Assembly: GCA_963921355.3 (NCBI GenBank)
Contig: OZ001190.1
Span: 1-64,000, forward strand
From: CAWUEZ02 sp963921355
GTDB taxonomy: Bacteria; Pseudomonadota; Alphaproteobacteria; Thalassobaculales; Thalassobaculaceae
Length of the DNA stretch: 64,000 nucleotides
Reading direction: 5' to 3'
Part shown: one piece after another, positions 7,727 through 14,691 of the stretch
Layout: every line of letters begins with the position of its first letter
Position numbering within the stretch: the first letter of the stretch is position 1
The notes under the pieces: model-generated
Seen by the model: the letters and a program-made list of their open reading frames with translations, nothing else
Databases searched by the model: none
Told to the model about the DNA's origin: nothing
Position numbers and translations under genes: made by a program

Positions 7727-9049
7727 TTAAGTGACCCAATCCAGATTGCGCTTGGGCATCTGCTTCTTGACCGAGCCCGACTGCACCTTGTCGATGCCGA
7801 GCGCGAGATACCGAAACGCGTCCGCAGGGTGAGACGCCCAATTGTGGAGCGGCGCCGGTTTCAGTGTTTTCAGCTTGTCGTCCCACTCGGCCCGGTATTC
7901 ACGCAGCGCTGACACACCGTGACCGCAAGTCGCCTTGTCGAACCAACAGCGCGGAAGGATCGACCGAACAGCAGCAATGCCATCCTCGACCCGCATCTGC
8001 GGCACCACATGGATGTGACCCAGCCCCAGGCCCCGCAGGATTTCCTTGCGGCTCCGCTTCGCACTTAGGTCCGTAACCTCAACGTCGTGCGGCAAGATGT
8101 GCGTGCCGTAGCGATAGCCCTTCTCGCCAAGCACCTCGGCGTAGTGGTCTAGCTCCACACCGCTCGATGTGTAGAAGTCAATCAACCGGACTTCACGACC
8201 GACCAGTTGAAAGAACCAGATGGACGTGTGGTCGGTGCGACCAAGATCCCAGGCTGTGTGAACGAGCGCGCCGCCCTCACGGGGTACGCCAGTGATACGC
8301 CCGGCCTGATCCGCTTCGTCCATCTGGAGCGCGTAGTACGCACCCAAGACGGCGGCATCGAACGAGCAATGATATTCCTGCCGGAACAGCGCCTTGCCTA
8401 GCTCTGGGCCGTACTCACGGATGTATTCCCTTTCCTCACCCCGAAGCTGGTCAGGTGTGAACACGTCCGTCTTGCTCGCAGGCAGTCGCTCGGCAAACCA
8501 GTCCGGGTCATCAGCCGCTGCGTCGTAAGTGGTGCGTCCGTGGTTGTTACCGCGTGGCGTGTAGTTGAAGAGCGCCCAGCCACCGTTTTCCAGCAGGATC
8601 GGGCGGATGAAAGCCCACGCTTGCGGGTTAGCCAGCGCCCACTCTGAGAACGTCACCCCGATAGGTGGCGCACCAACCAGTGAATCAAAGTTGTCCGAGC
8701 CGACAAGCTGCCACGTCGATCCATTGCGGAACCGGATCAGCATTTCTTGTTCGCGCGTCGTCTCCCGCACCTCGGCGGGGAACGCCTCATCAATCCGGCG
8801 GCGCCCGGTGTGCGGGTTTACCGCGTCCCAGATAGCTTTGCGCGCCTGCGCTGCCATCGGCAACATGTGCCAGTACGTTCCGACACGCTCAAACGCCGCG
8901 ACGCTCGCCCACCGCAGACAGAACTCGTCCTTGCCTGCTCGACGATGCCAGACAGCGACCGCCCGCTTGCCGCCCCTCTCCAGATATCGCCAGACGGGTA
9001 GCTGATAGTCGCGGGGACGCCAGCCGCCCGCCGGTAGATCAACCTCCAT
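7727..9049 (-). CDS. terL: Terminase large subunit
   Basis: 440 residues. The ATPase P-loop is of the phage type HRRAGK (residues 35-40), the Walker B/catalytic acidic residue is in GVTFSEWA (Glu136), and a coupling motif FNYTPRG is near 161-167. The C-terminal nuclease begins with WDLGRTDHTS, where Asp268 and Asp273 are candidate metal ligands, and HPADAFRYLALG near residue 415 supplies another. The enzyme pumps phage DNA into the head and cuts concatemers. Its start overlaps the small-subunit-like gene by 11 bases. Confidence 0.94.
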   Translation of the reverse strand: MEVDLPAGGWRPRDYQLPVWRYLERGGKRAVAVWHRRAGKDEFCLRWASVAAFERVGTYWHMLPMAAQARKAIWDAVNPHTGRRRIDEAFPAEVRETTREQEMLIRFRNGSTWQLVGSDNFDSLVGAPPIGVTFSEWALANPQAWAFIRPILLENGGWALFNYTPRGNNHGRTTYDAAADDPDWFAERLPASKTDVFTPDQLRGEEREYIREYGPELGKALFRQEYHCSFDAAVLGAYYALQMDEADQAGRITGVPREGGALVHTAWDLGRTDHTSIWFFQLVGREVRLIDFYTSSGVELDHYAEVLGEKGYRYGTHILPHDVEVTDLSAKRSRKEILRGLGLGHIHVVPQMRVEDGIAAVRSILPRCWFDKATCGHGVSALREYRAEWDDKLKTLKPAPLHNWASHPADAFRYLALGIDKVQSGSVKKQMPKRNLDWVT

Positions 9050-9308
9050 CCGTGAAGCGTTGAATGTTGATGGTCAGCCCGCCATCAACATTCGCGGTCA
9101 TGTCGATGTTCGTCAGATCCGGTAGCGTTTTCTTGAGCAACCCAAGCGCCGCCGTGACCTGTCCCGATGTCATCTCGACGTTGCGCCAGTTTTCACTGCC
9201 GGGCGCCGACCCTACGAACTTGCTCAAGCGGTTGATGATCTGACTTGTCTGGATCTTCGCCCGTGTCCGCTCGTCATGTTGCGGATTGAGCCTTACGCCC
9301 TTCGGCAT
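9039..9308 (-). CDS. Probable terminase small subunit-like protein
   Basis: 89 residues starting MPKGVRLNPQHDERTRAKIQ. The start at 9308 has AAGGGGA about eight bases upstream. The central part (MTSGQVTAALGLLKKTLPDL) is a helical pattern seen in small proteins encoded next to terL in many prophages. These are usually assigned as the DNA-recognition subunit of the terminase, by position. It is the first gene of the leftward structural/packaging operon. The assignment rests on position and a weak pattern. Confidence 0.6.
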   Translation of the reverse strand: MPKGVRLNPQHDERTRAKIQTSQIINRLSKFVGSAPGSENWRNVEMTSGQVTAALGLLKKTLPDLTNIDMTANVDGGLTINIQRFTDGG

Positions 9309-9418
9309 AGTGCGGGTCCCCTTGAGATTTTCCGCTGAGTGATGCTGATGGGGGTGGCGGGCCAGAGCCCCGGCGCCCGTTCTCCACCGGTTTGGAGGGC
9401 ACTCCCTGTCCCACCAAC

Positions 9419-9443
9419 AAAAAACCCCGCACGGGGCGGGGCG
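9419..9443 (-). terminator. Terminator at the end of the leftward early operon
   Basis: On the minus strand the sequence CCCCGTGCGGGG followed by TTTTTTG gives a short GC-rich hairpin with a T-run. It lies in the 226-base gap (9309-9534) between the early block and the packaging block, so it separates early from late transcription. The same gap holds a CTCCA...TGGAG inverted repeat at about 9382-9397 and no convincing gene. Confidence 0.75.
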
Positions 9444-9534
9444 CATGTCGCGTGCTTCAGACGCACGGAACACAAGATACAGTGTTTTTACGCTAGTGCC
9501 GCCCGTGGGTCAACCACGTTGGTAATGCTCGACG

Positions 9535-9741
9535 CTATTCGTAGCTTTCCTCTTCGTACCAGACTGTGACCGTCATGAACTGGCGCCGCTCGGCATCGCC
9601 TGCTTGCGCAACCTGGGTCATGGCAGTGTTGGTGTGGTGGATCGTGACAAGCCCCGCCCCATTCGCTAGCCAATCGTTGATGTCGTCTTCCATCGTCCCG
9701 ATGCCGCCGTAGCCTCCGCCCGTGAAGATTTTGACTTTCAT
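9535..9741 (-). CDS. Hypothetical phage protein, 68 aa
   Basis: Starts MKVKIFTGGGYGGIGTMEDD, with the start at 9741 overlapping the preceding stop as ATGA. The pattern of alternating strands plus the ending VTVWYEEE resembles small phage proteins with a ferredoxin-like or beta-rich fold. I cannot assign a function. It is the last gene before the operon terminator. Confidence 0.68.
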   Translation of the reverse strand: MKVKIFTGGGYGGIGTMEDDINDWLANGAGLVTIHHTNTAMTQVAQAGDAERRQFMTVTVWYEEESYE

Positions 9742-10202
9742 CGCCGTATGATCCTTCCCAACCATCCCGCGATTTCAGCGTAGCGCGTCAACGCATGCTC
9801 GACTACCTCTACCGCTCTGCCGTCTCGCTGCCTGCGGGCACGATCGATGGTGCGAAACGGCCTTTCCTCGATCAGCCAATCAACCACCGTGGGCATGACG
9901 GCCCGGCCCATCTCCCTCGCCCACGGGTCGTATCGATCACGCTTGGCCTGCACCAACCATTCCGCAGCCGGTGCAGCGACGCCCCGCACTCCATGAAGGT
10001 CAGTCGCTCGGGGCATGAGACTGGCAACGATCAGCGTGTAAATCCGCCGGATCTCCCGCGCCGCGTCTTCAAGCTCACCAGCGTTGCGGTAGCCCTTGCG
10101 CCTCCATACGGCTGCTAGCTCGTCAACAGGATCACCGCGAAGACGTGCGCGTGTTTGTGGGGTGCCACGGTCGATGGTTTCGGCTGTCGCTCGCTTGCTC
10201 AT
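9738..10202 (-). CDS. Hypothetical phage protein, 154 aa, helical, basic
   Basis: Starts MSKRATAETIDRGTPQTRAR. The C-terminal helices (VDWLIEERPFRTIDRARRQR, then AVEVVEHALTRYAEIAGW) are rich in Arg and aromatic residues. The general layout recalls phage late regulators of the DUF6456/antitermination type, which end their early operons as this gene nearly does. That resemblance is weak and the function should be regarded as unknown. It overlaps the 30-residue membrane peptide gene by ATGA. Confidence 0.65.
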   Translation of the reverse strand: MSKRATAETIDRGTPQTRARLRGDPVDELAAVWRRKGYRNAGELEDAAREIRRIYTLIVASLMPRATDLHGVRGVAAPAAEWLVQAKRDRYDPWAREMGRAVMPTVVDWLIEERPFRTIDRARRQRDGRAVEVVEHALTRYAEIAGWLGRIIRR

Positions 10203-10291
10203 GGAAGCAACCTGCTGAGAAGAAGCCCGACCAAAAAACCGAGAAGCAGCGCCGCCGTAACTGTCATCAGTTCGAGTGTGAACATATCCAT
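10199..10291 (-). CDS. 30-aa single-span membrane microprotein
   Basis: The peptide reads MDMFTLELMTVTAALLLGFL then VGLLLSRLLP: one hydrophobic helix of about 20 residues with a final Arg. Its ATG overlaps the preceding stop as TGATG, and its own stop overlaps the next start as ATGA, so it fits exactly into a chain of coupled genes. The coupling on both sides is the main reason to believe it is translated. It could be a holin-like or membrane-anchoring peptide; nothing in the sequence decides this. Confidence 0.55.
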   Translation of the reverse strand: MDMFTLELMTVTAALLLGFLVGLLLSRLLP

Positions 10292-10464
10292 CACGCGGCC
10301 TCGCTCGGCAGGGGTGGTGGGGCAAGCTTGGCCAGATACTCGGGATCTTCCAGCCGCTTGCCGTTCTCGACCGCCCCGAAGACGGCCTTGCGCCGTAGGT
10401 TCGCCGTGTCCCGTTGGCTGGTGTTCTGCCAGAACTTGGGACGCTTTCTGGTTTCCGCCGTCAT
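10291..10464 (-). CDS. Hypothetical phage protein, 57 aa
   Basis: Starts MTAETRKRPKFWQNTSQRDT. Basic N-terminus and a Pro-rich end (LAKLAPPPLPSEAA). The ATG at 10464 overlaps the previous stop as ATGA. No domain is recognised. Confidence 0.62.
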   Translation of the reverse strand: MTAETRKRPKFWQNTSQRDTANLRRKAVFGAVENGKRLEDPEYLAKLAPPPLPSEAA

Positions 10465-10760
10465 CGTGCGCACATCCTCGCTGTGTAGGTGCCAAGGATC
10501 TTCCGCATCTGAAGGCGTTGGAGCGGATCAGACTTCAACCGCTCCATGTGCCGGATGTGGCCCTTGCGGACGCTGGATCGGTCGCGATCTGTTAGGCGCC
10601 CGACCACAGGCCAGGACAGCCCCAGTGCCTCAACCGCTGCCGTGTAGAGGGCTTGGCGCGGGACCGAGTGCTTGCGGTACGTCGCCTTGCCCAGCAACAG
10701 GGTTCGGTTCAAGCCGTACACGTCCGCGACCGTGTTCCGAAGAACCTCGAACGCCGTCAT
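10461..10760 (-). CDS. DnaA domain IV-like DNA-binding protein
   Basis: 99 residues made almost entirely of a region resembling the C-terminal DNA-binding domain of DnaA: VADVYGLNRTLLLGKATYRK, then SVPRQALYTAAVEALGLSWP and a DRDRSSVRKGHIRH segment. In DnaA the equivalent signature helix contacts the DnaA box. There is no AAA+ ATPase domain, so it cannot act as an initiator alone. It may bind DnaA boxes in the phage origin or compete with host DnaA. It sits in the replication block beside the initiator-like gene. Confidence 0.75.
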   Translation of the reverse strand: MTAFEVLRNTVADVYGLNRTLLLGKATYRKHSVPRQALYTAAVEALGLSWPVVGRLTDRDRSSVRKGHIRHMERLKSDPLQRLQMRKILGTYTARMCAR

Positions 10761-11227
10761 GCTGCCGCCCTCCGCACCGCGTCACGGATGCGCAGACGGC
10801 GCCGGGCCTTGATCTCGATGACCTCTACAAGCTCGGGGACGGTGGGGAACCAGCGGTTGCCGCGCTTGTGCCAGTTGGTCAGCGTTTCCAGCACCGCGTC
10901 GCCGGGGTAGTCGGCGAGAACGTCAGTGTAGGCTGACAACTTCGCCTCGGACCATTCCGTCTGGTGCGCAGTCATGAGAGCCAAACGGGTCAGAGCCCTC
11001 ACCGTCTCCCCAATCGGGGCCGGTTGGCAGGCCACGTCCACCATCGACTGAATCGCCGGAATGTCCGCCGTCGTGTCCAGCAGCACCGTCAGCGGCCCCG
11101 TCTCGAACTGGCCATCCTTCCCGATGCGGTGGTTCTCCCGGATCTTCACGCCGGGCAAGGTAGCTAGCTGCGACACCAAGCGGGTCTCCACTTGGCGCGG
11201 GTCGGCGACCGCTACTGCGGTTGTCAT
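10757..11227 (-). CDS. Hypothetical replication-block protein, 156 aa
   Basis: Starts MTTAVAVADPRQVETRL. The ATG at 11227 has GGAGG about seven bases upstream, stronger than the ATG six bases earlier. The C-terminal half (YPGDAVLETLTNWHKRGNRW followed by FPTVPELVEVIE) matches a pattern common in small proteins next to phage replication initiators. It overlaps the 3' end of the initiator reading frame by about 300 bases. The next gene starts at ATGA. Function unknown; a loader or initiator partner is plausible. Confidence 0.72.
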   Translation of the reverse strand: MTTAVAVADPRQVETRLVSQLATLPGVKIRENHRIGKDGQFETGPLTVLLDTTADIPAIQSMVDVACQPAPIGETVRALTRLALMTAHQTEWSEAKLSAYTDVLADYPGDAVLETLTNWHKRGNRWFPTVPELVEVIEIKARRRLRIRDAVRRAAA

Positions 11228-11897
11228 ATCCACCCTCCATGAGCTTGATGAACTTGGATTCCCGGCAGACGAAATCGAAATCGGCCTTCCAGCCGTTCAC
11301 CCTGCCGCACAGGTAGTCGGACGCCTCGACCTTGGCCAAAGCCGCCAACCAGCCGTCACGCCCACCGCAGTCAGCCAGCCGGGCACGGATGGTCCCCTGG
11401 CGCTGCTTCGAAATCTTCTGGACCTTGGGAAGCTCGGCACGTTCCGCCATCGCGTTCCAATCCGCGACAGCCTGTTCCGACGTATATCCCTTATCCCCTT
11501 CTTTCCTTCTTTCCTTCTTCTTATTTGTGCCCTCGGTGTGCCCACCGTGTGCCCCGTCTGTGCCCTCGGTGTGCCCCTGGTCCTGATATTCTGAGTAATT
11601 ACAGACAGTTACGCGTGTCCCGTGTGTGCCCTTTTCGAGCCGCAAAAAGCCGGTTCTCTCGAAGTTCCCCAAAACCCCCCTTGCCTGCTTGACCGTGACC
11701 CCCCACGCGCTGGCCAGATATCGCAGCGACCAGAACCCCTGTCCGCGCTCCACGCGCTCGACGACGTTCCCGCATTTCTGCCAGCGTTCTTTCCAGGCAA
11801 CGTGCATGATCAGCCACAGGGCCGCGTGCGCATCTGTTGGCGTGCGCCACTGCTCGCTTTCGAAGAAGGACCGATGGATTTTGACGAAGCCCGTCAT
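10923..11897 (-). CDS. Phage replication initiator-like protein with N-terminal winged helix
   Basis: 324 residues. The N-terminal ~100 residues (FVKIHRSFFESEQWRTPTDA, LRYLASAWGVTVKQARGVLG, GFLRLEKGTHGTRVTVCNYS) form the winged-helix domain seen in phage replisome organisers. A charged linker follows, then WKADFDFVCRESKFIKLMEG, which in relatives lies close to the C-terminus. Here the frame stays open for about 100 further residues of Gly/Pro/Asp-rich sequence overlapping the next gene. The start at 11897 has GGAGGC eight bases upstream. The tail may be a read-through of a lost stop or a true extension. Confidence 0.78.
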   Translation of the reverse strand: MTGFVKIHRSFFESEQWRTPTDAHAALWLIMHVAWKERWQKCGNVVERVERGQGFWSLRYLASAWGVTVKQARGVLGNFERTGFLRLEKGTHGTRVTVCNYSEYQDQGHTEGTDGAHGGHTEGTNKKKERRKEGDKGYTSEQAVADWNAMAERAELPKVQKISKQRQGTIRARLADCGGRDGWLAALAKVEASDYLCGRVNGWKADFDFVCRESKFIKLMEGGYDNRSSGRRPAPSGDPLGVAASYLARREDPGEPPHREGWPVRDGAADGAAGHDGGHSGDSVDGGRGLPTGPDWGDGEGSDPFGSHDCAPDGMVRGEVVSLH

Positions 11898-12106
11898 GGA
11901 CGATTGCCTCCGATAACTTCCAGGTCATCTAAAACGCATATCGCGACGCGAGCGGTTGCGGGCGGATTTTCAAAGTGGATAAGCCGAGGATATCGGGGAC
12001 ATATCTCCCCATTCCTGTGGACAACGCGACGAGGCCGCCAGAACACGCCGATTCGCGCGAATCGCAGGGTGTGGTCAGCGCGCGCCACCCTCAGACGGCT
12101 ACGCAT
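11894..12106 (-). CDS. Possible small Arg-rich protein, 70 aa
   Basis: Reads MRSRLRVARADHTLRFARIG onward. Its ATG overlaps the previous stop (ATGCGTAG) and its own TGA overlaps the ATG of the initiator gene, so it would complete the coupled chain. The composition is Arg-rich and unlike its neighbours, and no ribosome site is clear. The stretch could instead be a non-coding leader for the initiator gene. Confidence 0.35.
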   Translation of the reverse strand: MRSRLRVARADHTLRFARIGVFWRPRRVVHRNGEICPRYPRLIHFENPPATARVAICVLDDLEVIGGNRP

Positions 12107-12323
12107 GACGCCCGTTCTCCATGTCGACGATGCGCTGAAGGACATCGCGAGTTTGGTTCAGGGACGTTGCCATCACCCTGGCGAGCCGAAGCTCTTCCTG
12201 AGCGTGTTGCGCGATCGAGTACCGCTTGTCAGGCCGCTCCCTCCATTGGCGTTCGAGGGTTCGGGCACTGTCTGCCATCCCGGCTGTTATGGTTTGGTAG
12301 TATTGGTGATGACCTCCCGCCAC
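12099..12323 (-). CDS. Hypothetical phage protein, 74 aa
   Basis: Starts at a GTG (12323) preceded by GGGAGG, three bases after the stop of the DUF1064 gene. The protein is helical and charged (SARTLERQWRERPDKRYSIA, LRLARVMATSLNQTRDVLQR). No domain is recognised. An internal ATG at 12278 lacks a ribosome site. Confidence 0.62.
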   Translation of the reverse strand: MAGGHHQYYQTITAGMADSARTLERQWRERPDKRYSIAQHAQEELRLARVMATSLNQTRDVLQRIVDMENGRHA

Positions 12324-12325
12324 CC

Positions 12326-12682
12326 TCAGACCTCCCGAAAGTCGATGTCTGGATAATTGGCCAGCAGGATGGCGATCTTCATCCGATACAGCCGTCCTAC
12401 GGGGTTCTTCGGGTCTCCGGTCGCCCTGCCCTTCTTCTCCTCGACAACCAGCTTGGGGTTGCCCTTCTCGCGGTATGTGAAGTCAGCGAGGTAGTAGAAC
12501 CTGAGCTTGGCCGGTTCGGTCGGTGTCGATGCGTACAGCCAGAACCGCTGCTGGCGCTTCAGTTCGGATATCTCGCCCGCCGCCTCGCGCAACCGTAGTT
12601 CACGCCAGCGCCTCGCTTCCGCTTCGCTCTCAAAGCGGCAACCATCCATATGAACGATGCGGTTGCCGTACTTAAGCCCCAT
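12326..12682 (-). CDS. DUF1064 phage nuclease-like protein
   Basis: 118 residues. The pattern YGNRIVHMDGCRFESEAEAR, QRFWLYASTPTEPAKLRFYY, LADFTYREKGNPKLVVEEKK is that of DUF1064, a PD-(D/E)xK-like nuclease fold (Glu-x-Glu near FESEAEA, Asp in ADF, and the ExK in VVEEKKG). Members are thought to act in phage DNA recombination or resolution. The start could also be at 12691; I prefer 12682 because it overlaps the previous gene less. Confidence 0.82.
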   Translation of the reverse strand: MGLKYGNRIVHMDGCRFESEAEARRWRELRLREAAGEISELKRQQRFWLYASTPTEPAKLRFYYLADFTYREKGNPKLVVEEKKGRATGDPKNPVGRLYRMKIAILLANYPDIDFREV

Positions 12683-13331
12683 AGCGACCATCCATCACGG
12701 GCTTGTCGACTTCTGCGAGGAACCACTCGCGATCCTCTCGGGGTGCGCGGTTCCAAGCGTTCATCAGTGCTGTGCGGTAGGTGTTCGATACCTCCACCGG
12801 GTTCTTCTCGTCCGGTGGGGTTGCGGCTGGCTTCGGGTTCAGGACGCGCCGCACGGTGCGGGAGCTCAGGCCCGTCTCTTCGGCTACCTTGGTGGCCACT
12901 CCTTTTTGATGTTGTGGCCCGGCCACTCGACCATCGGATAGACTGGTTGGACACTCTGTCCGGGCAGTCTCCGCATCGTCATCCCTGGCCTGGACCAACT
13001 CGGCATATCGCCGGATTTGTTCGTCGCGCTGGTTTTTGGTCAGGTCGAGCCGATGAAGGTTCTCGCTGATCTCCCACATTTCCCGCTCTAGCTCGTCCAT
13101 CTCGACGAACACAGCGGGTATCTCATCGATATCCAGACGACGGCACGCCTCTAGCCGGTGAGCACCCGCTACCAAGACAACGGTCTCAGCGTCGGGCGAC
13201 CACACGCTAATCGGCTGCTGAAGACCGATGGCCTTGATGCTCTCTGCCAAGCGACCAACGGTCTCAGCTTTCACCGGGCGACGGCCCTGCGGGACCGTCA
13301 CCGCGTCGGTGTAGACGGTCCCCACGTCCAT
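12672..13331 (-). CDS. ParB/sulfiredoxin-fold nuclease domain protein
   Basis: 219 residues. Residues ~15-95 carry a ParB N-terminal fold: VGRLAESIKAIGLQQPISVW, then LVAGAHRLEACRRLDIDEIP, with the G-A-H-R motif in the place of the CTP/nuclease GERR-type box. NLHRLDLTKNQRDEQIRRYA follows, as in ParB-like proteins. Near residue 150 there is a helix-turn-helix (VATKVAEETGLSSRTVRRVL). Phage versions act as nucleases, methylation-linked factors or regulators; the precise role here is unknown. Start at 13331 directly abuts the preceding stop. Confidence 0.8.
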   Translation of the reverse strand: MDVGTVYTDAVTVPQGRRPVKAETVGRLAESIKAIGLQQPISVWSPDAETVVLVAGAHRLEACRRLDIDEIPAVFVEMDELEREMWEISENLHRLDLTKNQRDEQIRRYAELVQARDDDAETARTECPTSLSDGRVAGPQHQKGVATKVAEETGLSSRTVRRVLNPKPAATPPDEKNPVEVSNTYRTALMNAWNRAPREDREWFLAEVDKPVMDGRYGA

Positions 13332-14230
13332 CAGACGACCCTCGGGAGTCTGCCGCCCTCGAACTTGAACGCGCCGACCCTGCGGTTGCGTCGGCGGGCG
13401 TTCCAGGCGTCGATGATGAACGCCATCTCTTGAACACGGCTGACCGGATGAGGGGTGCTCGTCAGCCGGTCACGCAACTTGTACTCAGGCTCGGACTTCG
13501 ACAGGAAGCCGACACCGGTCGCGACCTTCTCGAAGAACTCATCTGCCAAACGCTGGCTTTTCGTCGAGCACAGATAGTGCGCCGCGCAGGCAATCGACGG
13601 GTTCGGCATCTTGTGATGCGCAAACCACGTTGATGCGCGCGCGCTCCGATGAAGCCGGTCCGTATCGAGGGTCTGGTAGTAGTCGTACATCGGCGCCGGA
13701 TCGCGCAAGGCGTTAGCCTTTGGCCCGGTGCTGGCGTGGATGGACCGGTCGTTCTCGTAGGCGTAGACCCAGCGAACGGCCGCTGCGACGACGTTCGGGT
13801 TCTTCACGCCGTTAATGCTGAAGATGTCGGAGGCAGTCCGTTTCTTGCCGATGTCGATGAAGGCGAAGACCTCATCGTCCGCCCCGAAGGCGACCCACGC
13901 TGAGATGGCCGCACCGCTTTCGACGACGGCGGAAAGGCGATGCTGCCCATCGATCAGACGGGTGCCGGAAAACTGGATCGGCGTGAACGTCTCGCGCCAC
14001 TGCCCCGCTTCCATCTGTGCGGCATAGTGCTTGACGGTGCCGAACGAGACCGGGCGATTGGCGGTGTTGTACTGAAGCATCGCTTCCGCCAGTTCCGGTG
14101 TGATGACCGACCGGATCGGCGACGACGGCGGGTTGTTGATCATCCACGAGAGCTTCTTGACCGGAAGCGTGCTGCTGTCCTCGCTCCGGTTCAGTGTTGG
14201 TGCGGTGGTGGGCTGTTTCTGGAAAAGCAT
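13331..14230 (-). CDS. DGQHR/ParB-like protein, 299 aa
   Basis: Start at 14230 (MLFQKQPTTAPT). The core QWRETFTPIQFSGTRLIDGQ followed by HRLSAVVESG contains a DGQHR motif, as in ParB-superfamily nuclease/NTPase proteins such as the DndB-like and DGQHR groups. The C-terminal half is helical, with no other recognised motif. It is the first gene of the leftward block after the Cro-like repressor, separated by a 133-base leader with a strong hairpin. Function unknown; DNA binding or processing is likely. Confidence 0.7.
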   Translation of the reverse strand: MLFQKQPTTAPTLNRSEDSSTLPVKKLSWMINNPPSSPIRSVITPELAEAMLQYNTANRPVSFGTVKHYAAQMEAGQWRETFTPIQFSGTRLIDGQHRLSAVVESGAAISAWVAFGADDEVFAFIDIGKKRTASDIFSINGVKNPNVVAAAVRWVYAYENDRSIHASTGPKANALRDPAPMYDYYQTLDTDRLHRSARASTWFAHHKMPNPSIACAAHYLCSTKSQRLADEFFEKVATGVGFLSKSEPEYKLRDRLTSTPHPVSRVQEMAFIIDAWNARRRNRRVGAFKFEGGRLPRVV

Positions 14231-14258
14231 TCGCCTTCTCCGCTTCGTTTGAGAGAGT

Positions 14259-14282
14259 CCCCCACTGCCGAAGCAGCGGGGG
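14259..14282 (-). promoter_or_regulatory. TTCG-capped hairpin in the leader of the leftward early operon
   Basis: On the minus strand CCCCCGCTGC pairs with GCAGTGGGGG (10 bp, one G-T pair) around a TTCG tetraloop. It lies in the gap between the Cro-like gene (stop 14364) and the next start (14230). No T-run follows, so it is not a standard terminator. It could be an attenuator, an RNA stabiliser or an antitermination element. Confidence 0.55.
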
Positions 14283-14363
14283 AAGGTGTGACCCTGCGGT
14301 CGGGAGGAACACGGCGGGCCGCAGGGCCGGGAGACGGGCGGCAACCATCCCGCCGCGTGTTCG

Positions 14364-14594
14364 CTAACTGTTCGCCTTGAATGCTGTTGGGCTGCTCGCC
14401 ACGTGTGGTTGCGTGGACGACCCTCCGGATACCATCGAGGCCTCAAGCAACCGTGCCGCCATAAGCGTTCGCTTCGGCACTTCGTCTTTGGCCTCCCAGC
14501 GCGACACCGTCGATTGGTCGGCGTCCAGCGCTTCACCGAACTCTTCCTGTGAGAGCTTCAGACGCTTACGGATGAGCGCGATTTCGTTTGCCAT
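14364..14594 (-). CDS. Cro-like XRE-family repressor
   Basis: 76 residues, MANEIALIRKRLKLSQEEFG and then ALDADQSTVSRWEAKDEVP: a canonical five-helix XRE/Cro HTH (residues ~4-55). It is transcribed divergently from the CI-like repressor across a shared AT-rich operator. It has no Shine-Dalgarno sequence. The best -10 (TATATT, 14601-14606 on the minus strand) ends six bases before the ATG, so the mRNA may be leaderless. Confidence 0.82.
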   Translation of the reverse strand: MANEIALIRKRLKLSQEEFGEALDADQSTVSRWEAKDEVPKRTLMAARLLEASMVSGGSSTQPHVASSPTAFKANS

Positions 14595-14691
14595 GCTGAG
14601 AATATATGCGGATATGCATTTTCGGGGCAACAGAAATTTTATGCATATATATTCTTTGTGCCGCCCCGGCGGCTCCGGTAGGTAATCAGCC
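14595..14691. promoter_or_regulatory. Divergent repressor operator/promoter region
   Basis: Between the Cro-like and CI-like genes. It is much richer in A+T than its surroundings and holds two facing arms: GAATATATGC at 14600-14609 and GCATATATATTC at 14643-14654, each next to an ATGCAT core (14615-14620 and 14641-14646). On the minus strand TTGCCC (14630-14625), 18 bases and TATATT give a promoter for the Cro-like gene. On the plus strand TATATT at 14648-14653 is a -10 for the CI-like gene, with a poor -35. Confidence 0.7.

Noticed and set aside
13331..14536. A longer start (14536) for the DGQHR protein that would cover the leader and part of the Cro-like gene.
   Set aside because: The extra ~100 residues are Arg/Pro/Trp-rich nonsense overlapping the hairpin and cro; the ATG at 14230 starts a normal protein.
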